Under the pieces are notes generated by a model that was not told where the DNA came from, made no database searches, and worked only from the letters and a program-made list of their open reading frames with translations. 30,795 nucleotides of DNA, from contig KN892087.1 of the NCBI GenBank assembly GCA_000934455.1, positions 7,897-38,691 of the forward strand, written 5' to 3'. Positions within the stretch are counted from its first letter, which is position 1. The number at the start of each line of letters is the position of its first letter. Source of the DNA: Apostichopus parvimensis (Eukaryota > Echinodermata > Holothuroidea > Aspidochirotida > Stichopodidae). Made by a program: the position numbers and the translations under genes. Of the stretch, positions 21,101 to 30,795 are shown one piece after another.

Positions 21101-24100
21101 AGTGCCATTATATTACTGTGTAAGACCAGTGTAAACTGAAACTATTTATTTGCATTTATTGTTGTACTGTACTTGTTTATATCAGGAATGATCTTTTCAA
21201 CCCAAGATGTTTTGATGTTTGGAAAGTGAAGAAATTGTCCCATTTCACATGTTAAATCATTCAGTATTGTATTTTTGCTTTTATTTGATTCTTATGTATT
21301 TATGCAAGCTTTGCATTTTATAGTTTCAGAATGTTTTCTTCCTTGATATGTAAATTAATATAATTTTGCCTATTCTGTAGGAAGAAGTATTTACAGCTGT
21401 TGGCAAGAGAACAATAGAAAGTTGTGTCAAAGGTTACAATGGAACAATATTTGCATAGTAAGTTGAAATACTTCTCTTGTAAATTTGTTTTTTTGTTTGT
21501 TAAGTTTGCTTTTGTTTTTCTATTTCATATTCTTTAATTCTCTGTAAGACAGAAATTAGAAATGATACCTCATTGTCCGAGGTGTTTGTGAGGTTCTTAA
21601 GTTTGAAGTGTCTTCTCAGTTTATAGAGCACTCTGATGAACTCTAGAACTGAATCAGTCCTGGGAAATTAAACATCTTCCTGGTATTCTGTTATGGGATT
21701 TTGATAATAAGGATAAATTCTAGTCAATAAAATCTGTCACATTAATTGTATTGAGTATTTCTAGCGACTTTCACATTTTTCATATTTTACTTTTTCTCAG
21801 TGGCCAAACAGGATCAGGAAAAACATTCACTATGCTCGGTAAGTTTGAGATCTTTCCATAATCATGAAATTTAACAATATCGAACAAGGAATGGAAAAAA
21901 ACAACTCATAATTGAAACTGTTAGTGGTATGAGATCATTTTGCACACACACAGTCTCATGCTTTAAAGCAGGTTTTAAGCTGGCTTTAACTATTTGCATT
22001 GAAAGAATTTTATGTTATGTACGAAATCTCATGGTTATTTTTTTGACCTTACAGGACCATCCGAAAAGGGAGATAACTTTCATCATGAGCTCCGTGGTGT
22101 CATTCCAAGAAGCTTTGAATATCTTTTTAGCTTGGTCAACCGAGAACGGGAGAAGGTAAGAGCTGACTTAATAAATTAATATCCACATCATCAAGCAAAT
22201 GATACAAGGATATCAATCAGAATATTTCATGTCATATTTTGTGTGTGTCAAACATTAGTTATCAAGAATGTGTCTACAGTTGATTTCTTCTGTTCAACTT
22301 CACAGCAAGGTGACAAGTTTGAGTTCCTCTGTCGATGTTCGTTTCTTGAGATATACAACGAACAGATCTTTGACCTTCTGGATCCTGCCTCGGCCGGTCT
22401 CAACCTCAGAGAGAATATGAAGAAAGGAGTCTTTGTTGATGGAATCATAGAACAGACTGTGAATAGCCCCTATGAGGCATATAATGTAAGAAGGAAAACT
22501 CAGATTTTATTATGCTGTAATTGCCCATGGGTGATATTTAACAGACCTATGCCTTGCTGAAAGATATTATGTGTTGATCCTACAGGAGGGGAGCATTGGA
22601 AAAATCTCTGAACAAAATATTTCAAGAGAGAAGGATCTAGTTGACACAATAAGACCTAACACAGAGAATAATTTGCAAGCATAACCAATGATGGCTGTAT
22701 ATGGCTGCTTTTGTTTTCTCTAGAATGTGGTCATTTCATCCCTTAGATTGTTAATAAAACCTGAAACAATATGAGGTTGTAAGTCAAGCATTTATTTCTT
22801 TGTTCTATGGGTTTGGTGCAATTTATTAATTGTTTATATTTTGTTTATATTTTGTTTGATAACTTGATTTTATTCCTCAGGTCTTATCAGCTGGCTGGCT
22901 GAACAGGAGAGTTGCAGCAACATCAATGAACAGGGAGAGCTCTAGGAGTCATGCAGTCTTTACTGTTTCCATAGAGACCAAGGTAAAATTAGTTGTATGT
23001 TTCACCAACACCATCATCCCTGTGCTGATAATTTTCAAGCATATCTGATGAAATGTCTGTTGACATATTCTTTTAATCTTAACTTAATGGAGATGCAATG
23101 AAGTACTTACAACCCCTGCAGCACTTGTAGTCTTCATATCAAAGTGCTTGGCCATTGAGGTCTATATTCTTTTTTTCCTGAGCTGAATGATTCCTCAATA
23201 AGATTACAAAATTGGCTAAGGTAAAGGCCATGGATCGCCTCCTCCTAATGTTGACATTTTACTTACAGAGTAAAACATATTCATGTGTCGGTGTGTGACC
23301 GTGAATACTTTCCATCCTATTCATATCTGAACCCGATTCTTAATTTCATGACCTTTTTATTTTTTTTTTAGGAAAAGAAGGCTGGAGTGGCTAATGTTAA
23401 AGTCAGTCAGCTGCATCTGGTGGACTTGGCTGGTTCCGAGAGGCAGAAGGACACTAAAACCGATGGCATCAGGCTAAAGGAAGCTGGCAGCATCAATAAA
23501 TCACTCTCCACGTTGGGCAACGTGATCATGGCGTTAGTCGACATAGCCCACGGAAAGAAACGATTTGTTCCTTACAGGAACTCTAAGTTGAGTTTCCTTC
23601 TCAGGGTGAGTTTTTGCAGGCAAAAAAACTTGCTGAAAATTTGGCACATTTTTTGGTGAGATTTAGAACATAACCTCAAAGTTTTCTTTGCATTTTATTA
23701 CTTGTTAAAGTTGAACTAGGAAAAGTCCTAATAATTTTCAGGAAATTTTGTTATTTATTTCTTCTTTGATTATTAGTTTAAATATAATGTTGTTCAGTTG
23801 CTTTACATTGGAATAACTGTGGAGAAACTCTGAAATATTCATCCTGCAATACACAATAGATTTAAGTTTATCCACAGCACAAACTTATTTAGACTCATGC
23901 AAGGAGGGAATGCCTGAAAATGATTTATCAAGTTCTACCAAACACACAAGCTCTGCTGATTCAATTTTCTTGTTTTTCTACTGAACTCATAATTCATTCT
24001 TGCTTCAAGTTGCTTTACCTCTAATTATCAGGTATTTCGGTGACATAAGTTTGGTGGTTTGAGTGGACCTAAGTTTTTGAAGATTATTTTGTAATCAGGA

Positions 24101-27100
24101 AATGCAGAAAGTGCTACTCCTCACATTAACGTAGCTTGATTTTATTCAGAGATCTGTTGGATATTAGTGTGTATTTATATACACTTTTGGTTTGTTTGTT
24201 TCCTCAGGATTCCCTGGGTGGAAATTCCAAAACATTCATCATTGCCAATGTCCATCCAGGTGCCAAGTGAGTCATTTTTGTCCTATTCCTTTGATCTCTG
24301 TTTGAAAAGGTATTGTTCAGACGAGTTTACCAGCTGAAGAGTTTGGTAGATTCATTAATTTAGTCTCAAATTTCTTCTTATCAACATGAAAACTGCATTT
24401 CCAGATTGTGCGAATGTCTCAGAGAAAGGAAATATAGAAGTTATGAAATTATAGAGCTGCATGATGTGTTCACTCAAGTACAAAGAAACTCTACTTTTCA
24501 TATTTTATTGGAATAGTTTTGTTATTTGAGATGTTTGCTGCTGAAGACTTTGGCTCAAAATACCTCTTTATCGTCTTACCAAGAAGATGAGTAACAAAAA
24601 AGAACACCAGTGGATAATAAAACAGTTTACAACAATATTAAAGCTATCTAAAACTTATAAAACATCACTAAAAAGTCTGTTTTAATTCACGCAGATGTTT
24701 TGGCGAGACGCTTTCAACGCTGAACTTTGCCAGGAGAGCTAAGATGATCAAGAATAAGGTTGGTGTTCTTTTACATTTACTTTTAAGTTTGGAAGAGACT
24801 TTATGTGCTTTATATGGCCAGATAAAACTTGATCAGCCAATCTGGATTGACCCTATATCCAGTTATATCTGGCTTTATATGGCCAGATAAAGGCTTGATA
24901 TGGCCAGATTATACCAGATATAAAGATTCAAAGGGAGGCTGGTAGTAGTCTGTTACTAACAATATAATTTGAGCAGTTTCTCTGAAATTGATCTATTATT
25001 AAACATATCTTAAATGATGAATAGTCTCTCTAACATATTTTTCAACATTTCAGATATTTTTAACTTTAGTCCTAACTACCAATTATTGGATAAGCAGTAA
25101 CATCTAACCAGATGGTACATTGTTTATCCTCAAGATATGAGAATTGACCACAACTTGTAAAAGAGGTTGTTCAGTCTGTTCAGATCAGTTTGGTGTCACT
25201 CCCGATTTACCTTTAGGCCGTTGTGAATGAAGACGCCCAGGGTAACGTCAGCCACTTGCAAGCCGAGATCCGACGACTGAAGGAAGAACTCTGTCAGTTT
25301 CAAACTGGAACGATACCTCACCCCCTCAGACCAGCAGCAGGCGACGATGAAAACAGTAAGTGTAATTGCGACCATCTTTAACATTATTTTAATTAAAATA
25401 ACTTTCATTCAGGTTCCCTTTAATCTAATGTAATTATGAAAAATATAGTTTAATATTTACTGAAGTTGATGTTAATCTTTGCATTCTACACTCAAGTTGT
25501 AATGCTGAGATATTTTATGTGCCAACTATATGTAATGAGTGAAAACTGAGTTATTAAAATGCAATAGATATCTTGAATGATGGAGAAGCACCAAAAAACA
25601 TTGCATGCAGAAGATATTGTCTGCTGTCGAATATTCCCAAAACCTTCTTATTGCCTTTCTTTAGATGAAACAACGGTTGGTAGTCAGAACGTTGGGGTAT
25701 CATCGTCAGAGATCAGGAAGTGGAAGAAAAACTTTTATAATGCGATGAAACTGAGAGAAGATTCAGTGAAGGTATCTTCCCAATAAATTTTGAATATTTT
25801 TTATCTTGATTTAAATATTTCTTAGTTGTATTCCAAGAAAGTATTTCTTTGTCACAATTCTTTTATTAATAATGAATATTAATTTGATCTTTGTTTGGTT
25901 TTTGTTTTTGTAGGATTTAACTGACAGGGTTTCTCAGTTGGAGAATCTCTGCAGGAAGAAAGACAAATTCATTCAGTCCTCTAAGATGATTACCAGGTTC
26001 AGGGAGAACACAATCGCTCAGCTCCAGAAAAATAAACAGATGTCACTGACAGAGAAAGAGGTATTTTTAATCTGAATAATTGTAATCTTCTTTCGAGTAA
26101 TACTCCGTAGATTTGATAACGTCGTAAAAATAGAAAACAAGTCAGCAGCAAACACATCTACTTTCAATACCAAATAGTAGACCTAATAATATAGAAATGG
26201 TAAACCTAACCATAGCCTATCGTGTGATGTGAAGTTCCTAAGTTCGAATATATCGGCATTTAGTAAGCTCGGTTTTCAGAGAAAGTACAAAGCCTACACT
26301 TTGCAACTCAACTAGGTGTTTGCAAATGTGTGCAGTAATGTGATAACTAATTAGAGTCAGTTTAAATCTGACCATTTCCATAAACATTAGGTATGTCAAA
26401 AATGTGCATAACTAAAATCACACATAAATTACAGTTATGGTCTGACATATTTGGTTCTAAAGGTAAAAGGGTGGAGGGTCCAGGTAGTGGGTCCTAACCC
26501 TGGAAGTAAATAGCACATTTTTGCTTTGCTTTAACATCCTTCTGATTGAACTGTCAGCTTGCAGGAATTCATAATTATTCTTTTCTGCTGTCAACAAATA
26601 ACTCTTAAATCCTGTTTTTGTTTCAGTCTCAAGTTACGTAATAAACAAAACAGAACAACAGGTAGTTATGCAGTTATGTAATAGAAATAGTAGCATAGAG
26701 TTATTTTTCTGGCCGACCTTATTCTTTCACAGCAATCGTTAACGGCAGAGGTCAGTGCCATGAAAGAGCTTGTGGAGCACAACCCCATGGTGCTAAAGTA
26801 CGCTATAGAGAACAAGAAACTGAGAGAGGAGGTGCAAAGACTCAAAACTATGGAAATGGTTCAAAGTGGACTCGACTTCACCGCAGAGCAATGTGCCCAG
26901 CTGGACAAAGCATTTCAAGAACTGAAAGAAAACGTGGATGGTTAGTAGCATAACTTAATAAACAGTTTTATCATTACTTAACTCTCTCGGGAGGGGTTTC
27001 TAGTTTGCCCCCCCCCCCCCACATTGAACTCCTCATCCAACTATTTATTTTGCCACCAAGAAACCAGTTTACTGTTCTTTGTAAAAACAAATTTGAAATA

Positions 27101-30100
27101 TTTTTGTCTCGCCCAAACTGGTGTAATCAGCTGTTTTTCAGTCTAATCCTTTGATTACAGTTACTGCATATGATATATTTTAGGTTACCACTGCATTGAA
27201 TCTCTGCCATATTATTCTGCTTATCGTCTCCCAAATGAGACTTGAAGTGAATCTATTTAACAGGTTGAATTTCATGCTGTGTCTTGAAAGTGGCAAATAT
27301 TTATAACATTTTGATTTCTTCAGACGCTGGTAACTTCCGTTTTGATGGGACACCTTCAAGCACACCGACATCAATGCAAGTTCCCGTGGCAACTGTAGAA
27401 AGACAGAAGGCACAGCTGCAGGAGTTGCAAGCCCATTTAGATTCGGTAACTACTTGTTTATATTCCGTTTATATTTTCTGGTCTAACGCTCATCATTCTA
27501 CAGTGGTTTATTTAAAAGGGTCAAACTGTAATTTTATTATTCAAAATTTCAACATTTTTAATATAAATATCTTGACTTCTTATCTTGGAAATATCAACTT
27601 TTAAGAAAGGACAAAATTTTGACATTGCAGGTCAAAATTATGACTTCCAACTGAAATGTTCAATTTTTAGAGATAAATTATTTTTGCCACTATCAAATTC
27701 TCTTGTGTAAGGTAAAATTTAAATTGATTCATTGTTATGTAATGAGTGTTCTACCACACGTGACTAATGTCAGTGCTTTCTTCATTGAACTTGTTCAAAC
27801 ATTGGCTGTAAGGTGAAAGGTCATAACTAAAAGAATTGTACAACAAAGTGATTTAATATTGCCATTGCATTAGAAGAGTGAAGCATACAGCACAACAGTT
27901 ATCCGATGTCACACTGTATATTATCAACTTTAACTTCTTGTTAATTCAAAGAATAATTTATCTGGTATTGCATAGCAAAATACTATTGATAGTGAACACT
28001 TTGGGACACAAATTAGTGCAGATTTCAGTATTTTGTGATAAACAACATGAAAATATCAAAACTCAAGAAAGTAATCCCTTTACTTGTACTCTCTTTCCCC
28101 TCCCCTTCCACCTCCCTCCTCAACAGGACAATTGTGAACAGTCGGTTTCACAGCCAGACAATTGACAGAATTTATCAGTACTCTTTGGTGCTACTGGCAT
28201 TTAGGGTTTTGTAACCTTATATAGCAACCTACCTGGTCCTTTGATTTGGGTTAGGCCTCCCGGTAGGCTTCATGTTCATTTCATTATATGGTCTTGTTCT
28301 TGTAAATTATATACATGATTGATGGTTTTTTGTATTAGTGTGTGGTTTTGTATTGTGATATTGGAGTTGCTCTTCTATCTTTAAAGAAGCTCAACCTTGA
28401 TTTTTCTAATTTTCTCCACGCCACGAATTATTCTTGTTAGACCCGTCAAGAGGCGGCCGAACAGAAGGAGTTGTTCCATCGTAAGAGTACGGAGATGCAG
28501 GGAGAGTTGGAGTCATCCAGGAGGAATGTACGGGAGTTAGAGACGGCCCTGGAGGGCATGAAGGCCAAGAGCAGACTCGAAAGAGACGCCATGCATGATA
28601 TGCACATGCAAACCATTAAGGTGAGGCGATGGAGACCAAATTTTGTACCAGAATTATTATAAAGTGACATGGGACAGGAGATGATGGTTTTAGGACTTTA
28701 ATTATTAACAACAACTACTATCTGTCTTGTATGACAACCATTCCTACCATCTTAGGTTTGCCAGGAGGTCAACATGCAGATCATTTACAGTATATTGCCT
28801 TGAGCTTTCTTTATACATCATGATTTTGTTGGGTAATTACTTAAGTCCCTCCACTAATCCTAAACTGAAACTTGTAAGGACAATATCCCAAGTTTCTATC
28901 TTGCAATCATTCTGGTTATCAAAACAACTTAAGATCTTCAAAACGAGTCTGGGACTCAGTTTAATTACGGTACTGTCCCCTTGGATGGGTGAATAGTTTG
29001 TGAGCGACGCTGTCAATTTACCTCCGCCCGAGATGATTGAAGAAAACGCACAGGGTGTGAGAGTGCCTTCATGATTGTCATTTCTTGTACTGATATTTTC
29101 CTTCCAGACAATAACCACACCTAAAAAGAAGGCTGCATACAGTCTGAGGTCCCGATTGGTTCTACGTAGCAGCGACACCCCAACAGCAGGCCAATCAGGG
29201 GATACTACACCTCCCAGAGGAGACGATAGGGAGTCTCTGATGGGTATTATCGACGAAGAGGTGCCCGACCATGTAATGGAACAATGCGCCGAAGCACTCA
29301 CTGTCGAGGTCCAGAAACTTCAGGTATCGCCATAAGACATGTGATTATTATTATTTTTGTTCAATTTTCAAAAGTAGATTAAATGACAGAAGTTTATTCA
29401 ATAATAGAAAGTAAACCCATTGAATCTGTAGAGCTCTACTCTAGCTTTGGGCAGCAATGATATATGTGTTTAAGAATGTCAAGTGCCTTGGCAAAATTAT
29501 GAATATCTGAAAGCCCTATTTAGAGCTCATTCATGTAATACAGATTCAGAACACATAGTCATTTACTTAAAGGTAACGTATCTGCAAACTTCTTAGCAAA
29601 CAAACAGCTTCAAACAAGAAACCCAAAAGTACTATTGTTACTGTCATTACTAATCATAATGCCAGCTGTAGAAACAATTAAACTGACGATGAGGTCGAAA
29701 AATACTTTGGGTGTAGACAGATCTTTCTTGGTTTGCAAATATGAGACAAGTTTAGGTGTAGGGAAGGTTGACCTTACTACTAGGGCAAGTTTATTGCACT
29801 GGATATAGTCCAACAAACACTTTTGAGCTAAGACATTAAAGTCAGGATCGCACACACACACACACATATGTTTCAATGCAATATTTAATTCTCAAGACAA
29901 TATATGTACTTGACACTGGTGAAAAATAGTGTACAATTATGTACATTGATAATGAAGTTTGCATTGTTTTGTACCTTTGTCACACTTCATAATTCTGAGT
30001 CTTTTGAGTCGTTTCTCTAGATTTTAACCCCTTTGTTCCTTTATTTCCCTTTAGGAAAAAAATACAGCTCTTCACAACCAGCAAGAGGTGAGTGAAGAGA

Positions 30101-30761
30101 ATGTGATGAAGATGACTCAGCAAGTTTCAAAACTGGAATTCCAGAGTAAACAAGAAAATGAGGTGAGCTACTGTTTTGCTTTTAATAACAAAATAGCATG
30201 AAAGGAAAGAGTGACAAAAGGAACAGCATCGATAAAGAAAAATACCCCTCCCCACCCACATACACCCCCAATTTTGGGAAGAAAAAACCTTAAAATATCC
30301 CATTTCCAATTTTGTGGTGTTAGAAAGTACCCTTTCTCCCACATGAAATGTAGGGTACTGTTTTTGATCAACTACAAGTGCTCTTTTCTTGAACGAGAGT
30401 TTTAAGGAAATTGTGTGATTTCCCCACAGAAAACAAAGTCATTCATCCACATGTTCCTCAAAGTTGGTACAGTTTTTAGATTTTTAGATAAACACATACA
30501 AAAGACTGAAAACAATAGTAGAATCGAGAAATAATTAAAATTTATTCAAAACATTGAATATGCACCAATAAGGTGGATTATCTTTTCTGCATTTCGTTAC
30601 GTCTAGTAACCAACTTAGTGTTTATGTTTGTTGAATCCATTTAATCTGATGACAGTTGCACTCTGAGGAGAAGACAGAATGGATTCAGATGAAAGAAAAT
30701 TTAATGCATCAGGTCGAGAAGTTAAATGAGGAGCTCTCCACCCTCAGGAATACATATGAAA
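18120..30761 (+). CDS. KIF15: KIF15, kinesin-12 spindle motor, first 20 exons (3' partial)
   Basis: Plus-end directed kinesin-12 (Xklp2 family) that crosslinks and slides spindle microtubules, supporting bipolar spindle assembly alongside kinesin-5. Twenty exons (18120-18132, 18767-18797, 20488-20665, 21381-21457, 21801-21838, 22055-22155, 22306-22485, 22881-22982, 23372-23605, 24208-24266, 24695-24758, 25217-25355, 25665-25771, 25914-26060, 26733-26940, 27324-27445, 28441-28620, 29108-29323, 30055-30162, 30656-30761) join without a stop into 803 residues, against about 1,388 in human. Motor: VFLRVRPP at 23-30, P-loop GQTGSGKT at 101-108, switch I NRESSRSH at 223-230, switch II DLAGSE at 258-263. 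The [20 protein letters not shown] neck-to-stalk join and the [17 protein letters not shown] block are specific to KIF15. The rest is coiled coil. The 3' exons lie outside the window. Confidence 0.95.
18133..18766 (+). other. KIF15 intron 1, CTAG-rich
   Basis: 634 nt. From about 18250 to 18540 it is dense in CCTAGG, GCCTAGGC and ACCTAGCCTA words, listed as a repeat. Confidence 0.6.
18250..18540. repeat. CCTAGG/GCCTA-rich simple-sequence patch
   Basis: Words such as TTAGCCTAGGCTA, TATAGGCCTAGT, AACCTAGCCTAGGCTAG, TTAACCTAGCCTAA and ATAGGCCTAGGCT recur irregularly. Many are self-complementary around CCTAGG. This looks like a low-complexity patch and not a defined element. Confidence 0.7.
18767..18797 (+). 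CDS. KIF15: KIF15 exon 2
   Basis: 31 nt encoding SVRSNEPDT and two bases of Asn; acceptor tatcccag, donor gtgagt. Polar N-terminal extension ahead of the motor, similar in character to the human SNQPSNEGD stretch. Confidence 0.7.
18798..20487 (+). other. KIF15 intron 2
   Basis: 1.7 kb, AT-rich. Holds a TTGTG pentamer run near 19883-19902 and a long T run (from about 20460) right before the acceptor. No exon or RNA gene seen. Confidence 0.65.
20488..20665 (+). CDS. KIF15: KIF15 exon 3 (motor start)
   Basis: 178 nt. [17 protein letters not shown] opens the motor; [14 protein letters not shown] closes the exon, near-identical to human [13 protein letters not shown]. Confidence 0.95.
20666..21380 (+). 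other. KIF15 intron 3
   Basis: 715 nt. Contains a TTTTG-type T-rich run near 20941-20975. No other element recognised. Confidence 0.7.
21381..21457 (+). CDS. KIF15: KIF15 exon 4
   Basis: 77 nt. [20 protein letters not shown] then GTIFA, ending two bases into the Tyr of the P-loop lead-in. Confidence 0.95.
21801..21838 (+). CDS. KIF15: KIF15 exon 5 (P-loop)
   Basis: 38 nt micro-scale exon encoding [12 protein letters not shown], the complete Walker A motif. Acceptor ttttctcag, donor gtaagt. Confidence 0.95.
22055..22155 (+). CDS. KIF15: KIF15 exon 6
   Basis: 101 nt. [20 protein letters not shown] then [14 protein letters not shown], matching human [20 protein letters not shown]. Confidence 0.95.
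22306..22485 (+). CDS. KIF15: KIF15 exon 7
   Basis: 60 codons, phase 0. [20 protein letters not shown] and the kinesin-12 block [18 protein letters not shown]. Confidence 0.96.
22486..22880 (+). other. KIF15 intron 7
   Basis: 395 nt; includes a short TTTGTTTATAT tandem near 22831-22858. Nothing else recognised. Confidence 0.65.
22881..22982 (+). CDS. KIF15: KIF15 exon 8 (switch I)
   Basis: 34 codons. [20 protein letters not shown] then [14 protein letters not shown]; the switch I SSRSH serines are intact. Confidence 0.96.
23372..23605 (+). CDS. KIF15: KIF15 exon 9 (switch II, relay helix)
   Basis: 78 codons. [19 protein letters not shown], then [20 protein letters not shown], and [12 protein letters not shown]. 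The RQKDT after switch II is typical of kinesin-12. Confidence 0.96.
23606..24207 (+). other. KIF15 intron 9
   Basis: 602 nt AT-rich intron with no recognised element. Confidence 0.7.
24208..24266 (+). CDS. KIF15: KIF15 exon 10
   Basis: 59 nt. [19 protein letters not shown], strand beta-8 region of the motor. Confidence 0.95.
24267..24694 (+). other. KIF15 intron 10
   Basis: 428 nt between matching sites. No further feature recognised. Confidence 0.7.
24695..24758 (+). CDS. KIF15: KIF15 exon 11 (end of motor)
   Basis: 64 nt. [20 protein letters not shown] then K, the last motor helix, matching human [20 protein letters not shown]. Confidence 0.96.
24809..24925. repeat. Cluster of TATATGGCCAGATAAA-type repeats
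   Basis: CTTTATATGGCCAGATAA occurs at 24809-24826 and 24873-24890, CTTGATATGGCCAGAT begins at 24894, and ATACCAGATATAAAG follows; an inverted CCAGTTATATCTGG sits between. This is a local array of related direct and inverted units in KIF15 intron 11. Confidence 0.8.
25217..25355 (+). CDS. KIF15: KIF15 exon 12 (neck to stalk)
   Basis: 139 nt. [20 protein letters not shown] then [12 protein letters not shown], near-identical to human AVVNEDTQGNVSQLQAEVKRLKEQL. A Pro-rich linker follows. Confidence 0.95.
25665..25771 (+). CDS. KIF15: KIF15 exon 13
   Basis: 107 nt. Linker [20 protein letters not shown] then [16 protein letters not shown], aligning with the human YFQEAMLFFKKSEQEKKSL region. Confidence 0.9.
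25914..26060 (+). CDS. KIF15: KIF15 exon 14
   Basis: 49 codons. [20 protein letters not shown] and [12 protein letters not shown], matching human KEKFIQSNKMIVKFREDQI. Confidence 0.95.
26061..26732 (+). other. KIF15 intron 14
   Basis: 672 nt; a few CCTA/TAGG words near 26180-26230 but no defined element. Confidence 0.65.
26733..26940 (+). CDS. KIF15: KIF15 exon 15
   Basis: 208 nt. [20 protein letters not shown] then EEVQRLK, and the [13 protein letters not shown] helix; aligns with human EHHPRVAKYAMENHSLREENRRLR. Confidence 0.95.
26941..27323 (+). other. KIF15 intron 15
   Basis: 383 nt, with a run of 13 C at 27008-27020. No other feature. Confidence 0.7.
27008..27020. repeat. Poly(C) run, 13 nt
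   Basis: Thirteen C in KIF15 intron 15. Confidence 0.95.
27324..27445 (+). CDS. KIF15: KIF15 exon 16
   Basis: 122 nt. A Ser/Thr/Pro linker ([14 protein letters not shown]) and then helix [16 protein letters not shown], corresponding to human KLKAQLLQIQTEL. Confidence 0.92.
27446..28440 (+). other. KIF15 intron 16 with an unused-looking strong acceptor
   Basis: 995 nt. A pyrimidine tract of about 45 nt ends in caacag at 28126. From there a phase-0 frame runs [12 protein letters not shown] to TGA at 28163-28165, which would end the protein early if used. Confidence 0.6.
28441..28620 (+). CDS. KIF15: KIF15 exon 17
   Basis: 60 codons. Coiled coil from [20 protein letters not shown] to DMHMQTIK, aligning with the human segment ending NKIHAETLK. 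Confidence 0.93.
28621..29107 (+). other. KIF15 intron 17
   Basis: 487 nt. An open frame on the minus strand crosses it and the next exon, but it is the shadow of exon 18. Confidence 0.7.
29108..29323 (+). CDS. KIF15: KIF15 exon 18 (coil break with TP sites)
   Basis: 72 codons. [20 protein letters not shown] then a Thr-Pro and Gly-rich stretch and an acidic helix [20 protein letters not shown]. It aligns with human IITTPTKAYQLHSRP; TPKK fits a CDK site (S/T-P-x-K). Confidence 0.92.
29324..30054 (+). other. KIF15 intron 18
   Basis: 731 nt with a (CA)8 microsatellite at 29851-29866. No exon seen. Confidence 0.7.
29851..29866. repeat. (CA)8 microsatellite
   Basis: Eight CA units in KIF15 intron 18. 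Confidence 0.95.
30055..30162 (+). CDS. KIF15: KIF15 exon 19
   Basis: 36 codons of coiled coil, [20 protein letters not shown] and [14 protein letters not shown]. An internal gaggtgagt at about 30085-30093 resembles a donor and would truncate the exon. Confidence 0.9.
30163..30655 (+). other. KIF15 intron 19
   Basis: 493 nt. Contains a hairpin AGTACCCT (30326-30333) / AGGGTACT (30352-30359) with a smaller ACAT/ATGT pair inside. Confidence 0.65.
30656..30761 (+). CDS. KIF15: KIF15 exon 20 (last in window)
   Basis: 106 nt. [20 protein letters not shown] then [15 protein letters not shown], aligning with human FSSERIDWTKQQEELLSQLNVLEKQL. Donor gtaaga; the gene continues past the window. Confidence 0.92.
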
Positions 30762-30795
30762 GTAAGAATATTTGTACTATCTTTGTTTTGGAAAT

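Noticed and set aside
25772-25913. Possible U12-type intron (donor gtatcttcc)
   Set aside because: The donor is only partly U12-like and there is no TCCTTAAC-type branch site close to the acceptor, which has a normal U2 pyrimidine tract.
28837-29301. 154-codon open frame on the minus strand
   Set aside because: Antisense shadow of KIF15 exon 18 and its intron; no similarity or splice support.
1-30795. CRISPR arrays, operons, ribosome binding sites, rRNA or intact tRNA genes
   Set aside because: None seen. The spliced genes show this is animal nuclear DNA, and no regular spaced repeats or cloverleaf-type sequences were found.

Overview
This is an AT-rich stretch of an animal nuclear genome. 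Genes are split by GT-AG introns, there are no bacterial-style operons, and introns carry homopolymer runs, microsatellites and repeat fragments. The encoded proteins are close to vertebrate forms and the base composition and CTAG-rich flanks resemble a marine invertebrate deuterostome, perhaps an echinoderm; that placement is a guess from style, not a proof.

Three genes can be read exon by exon from splice sites and reading-phase continuity. (1) Positions 1336-10726, + strand: the 3' 11 exons of a kinesin-14 gene closest to KIFC3/KIFC2 (662 visible residues: coiled coil, neck, complete C-terminal motor, short basic tail); its 5' end lies before the window. (2) Positions 16689-13477, - strand: a complete five-exon MPHOSPH6 gene (150 residues), a nuclear exosome cofactor. 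(3) Positions 18120-30761, + strand: the first 20 exons of a kinesin-12 gene, KIF15 (803 visible residues: motor, then coiled coil); its 3' end lies beyond the window.

Layout: KIFC3-like and MPHOSPH6 are convergent, with poly(A) signals for each strand in the 10.8-12.6 kb interval. MPHOSPH6 and KIF15 are divergent, with 1,430 bp between start codons. That interval holds a 94-bp inverted-repeat insertion with 8-bp target-site duplications just upstream of the MPHOSPH6 start codon, a perfect CArg-type palindrome and a poly(C) run. The flank and first introns of KIF15 are rich in CCTAGG/GCCTA words.

Functionally the two kinesins act on microtubules in opposite directions (kinesin-14 minus-end directed, kinesin-12 plus-end directed spindle motor) and MPHOSPH6 acts in nuclear RNA processing; nothing in the sequence shows that the three form one pathway. 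I found no wholly new system. The best non-routine signals are the small foldback element at the MPHOSPH6 promoter, a strong unused splice acceptor inside KIF15 that would append a short in-frame tail and stop, a two-residue longer loop L11 in the KIFC3-like motor, and a shared shape of paired poly(A) signals between the convergent genes.
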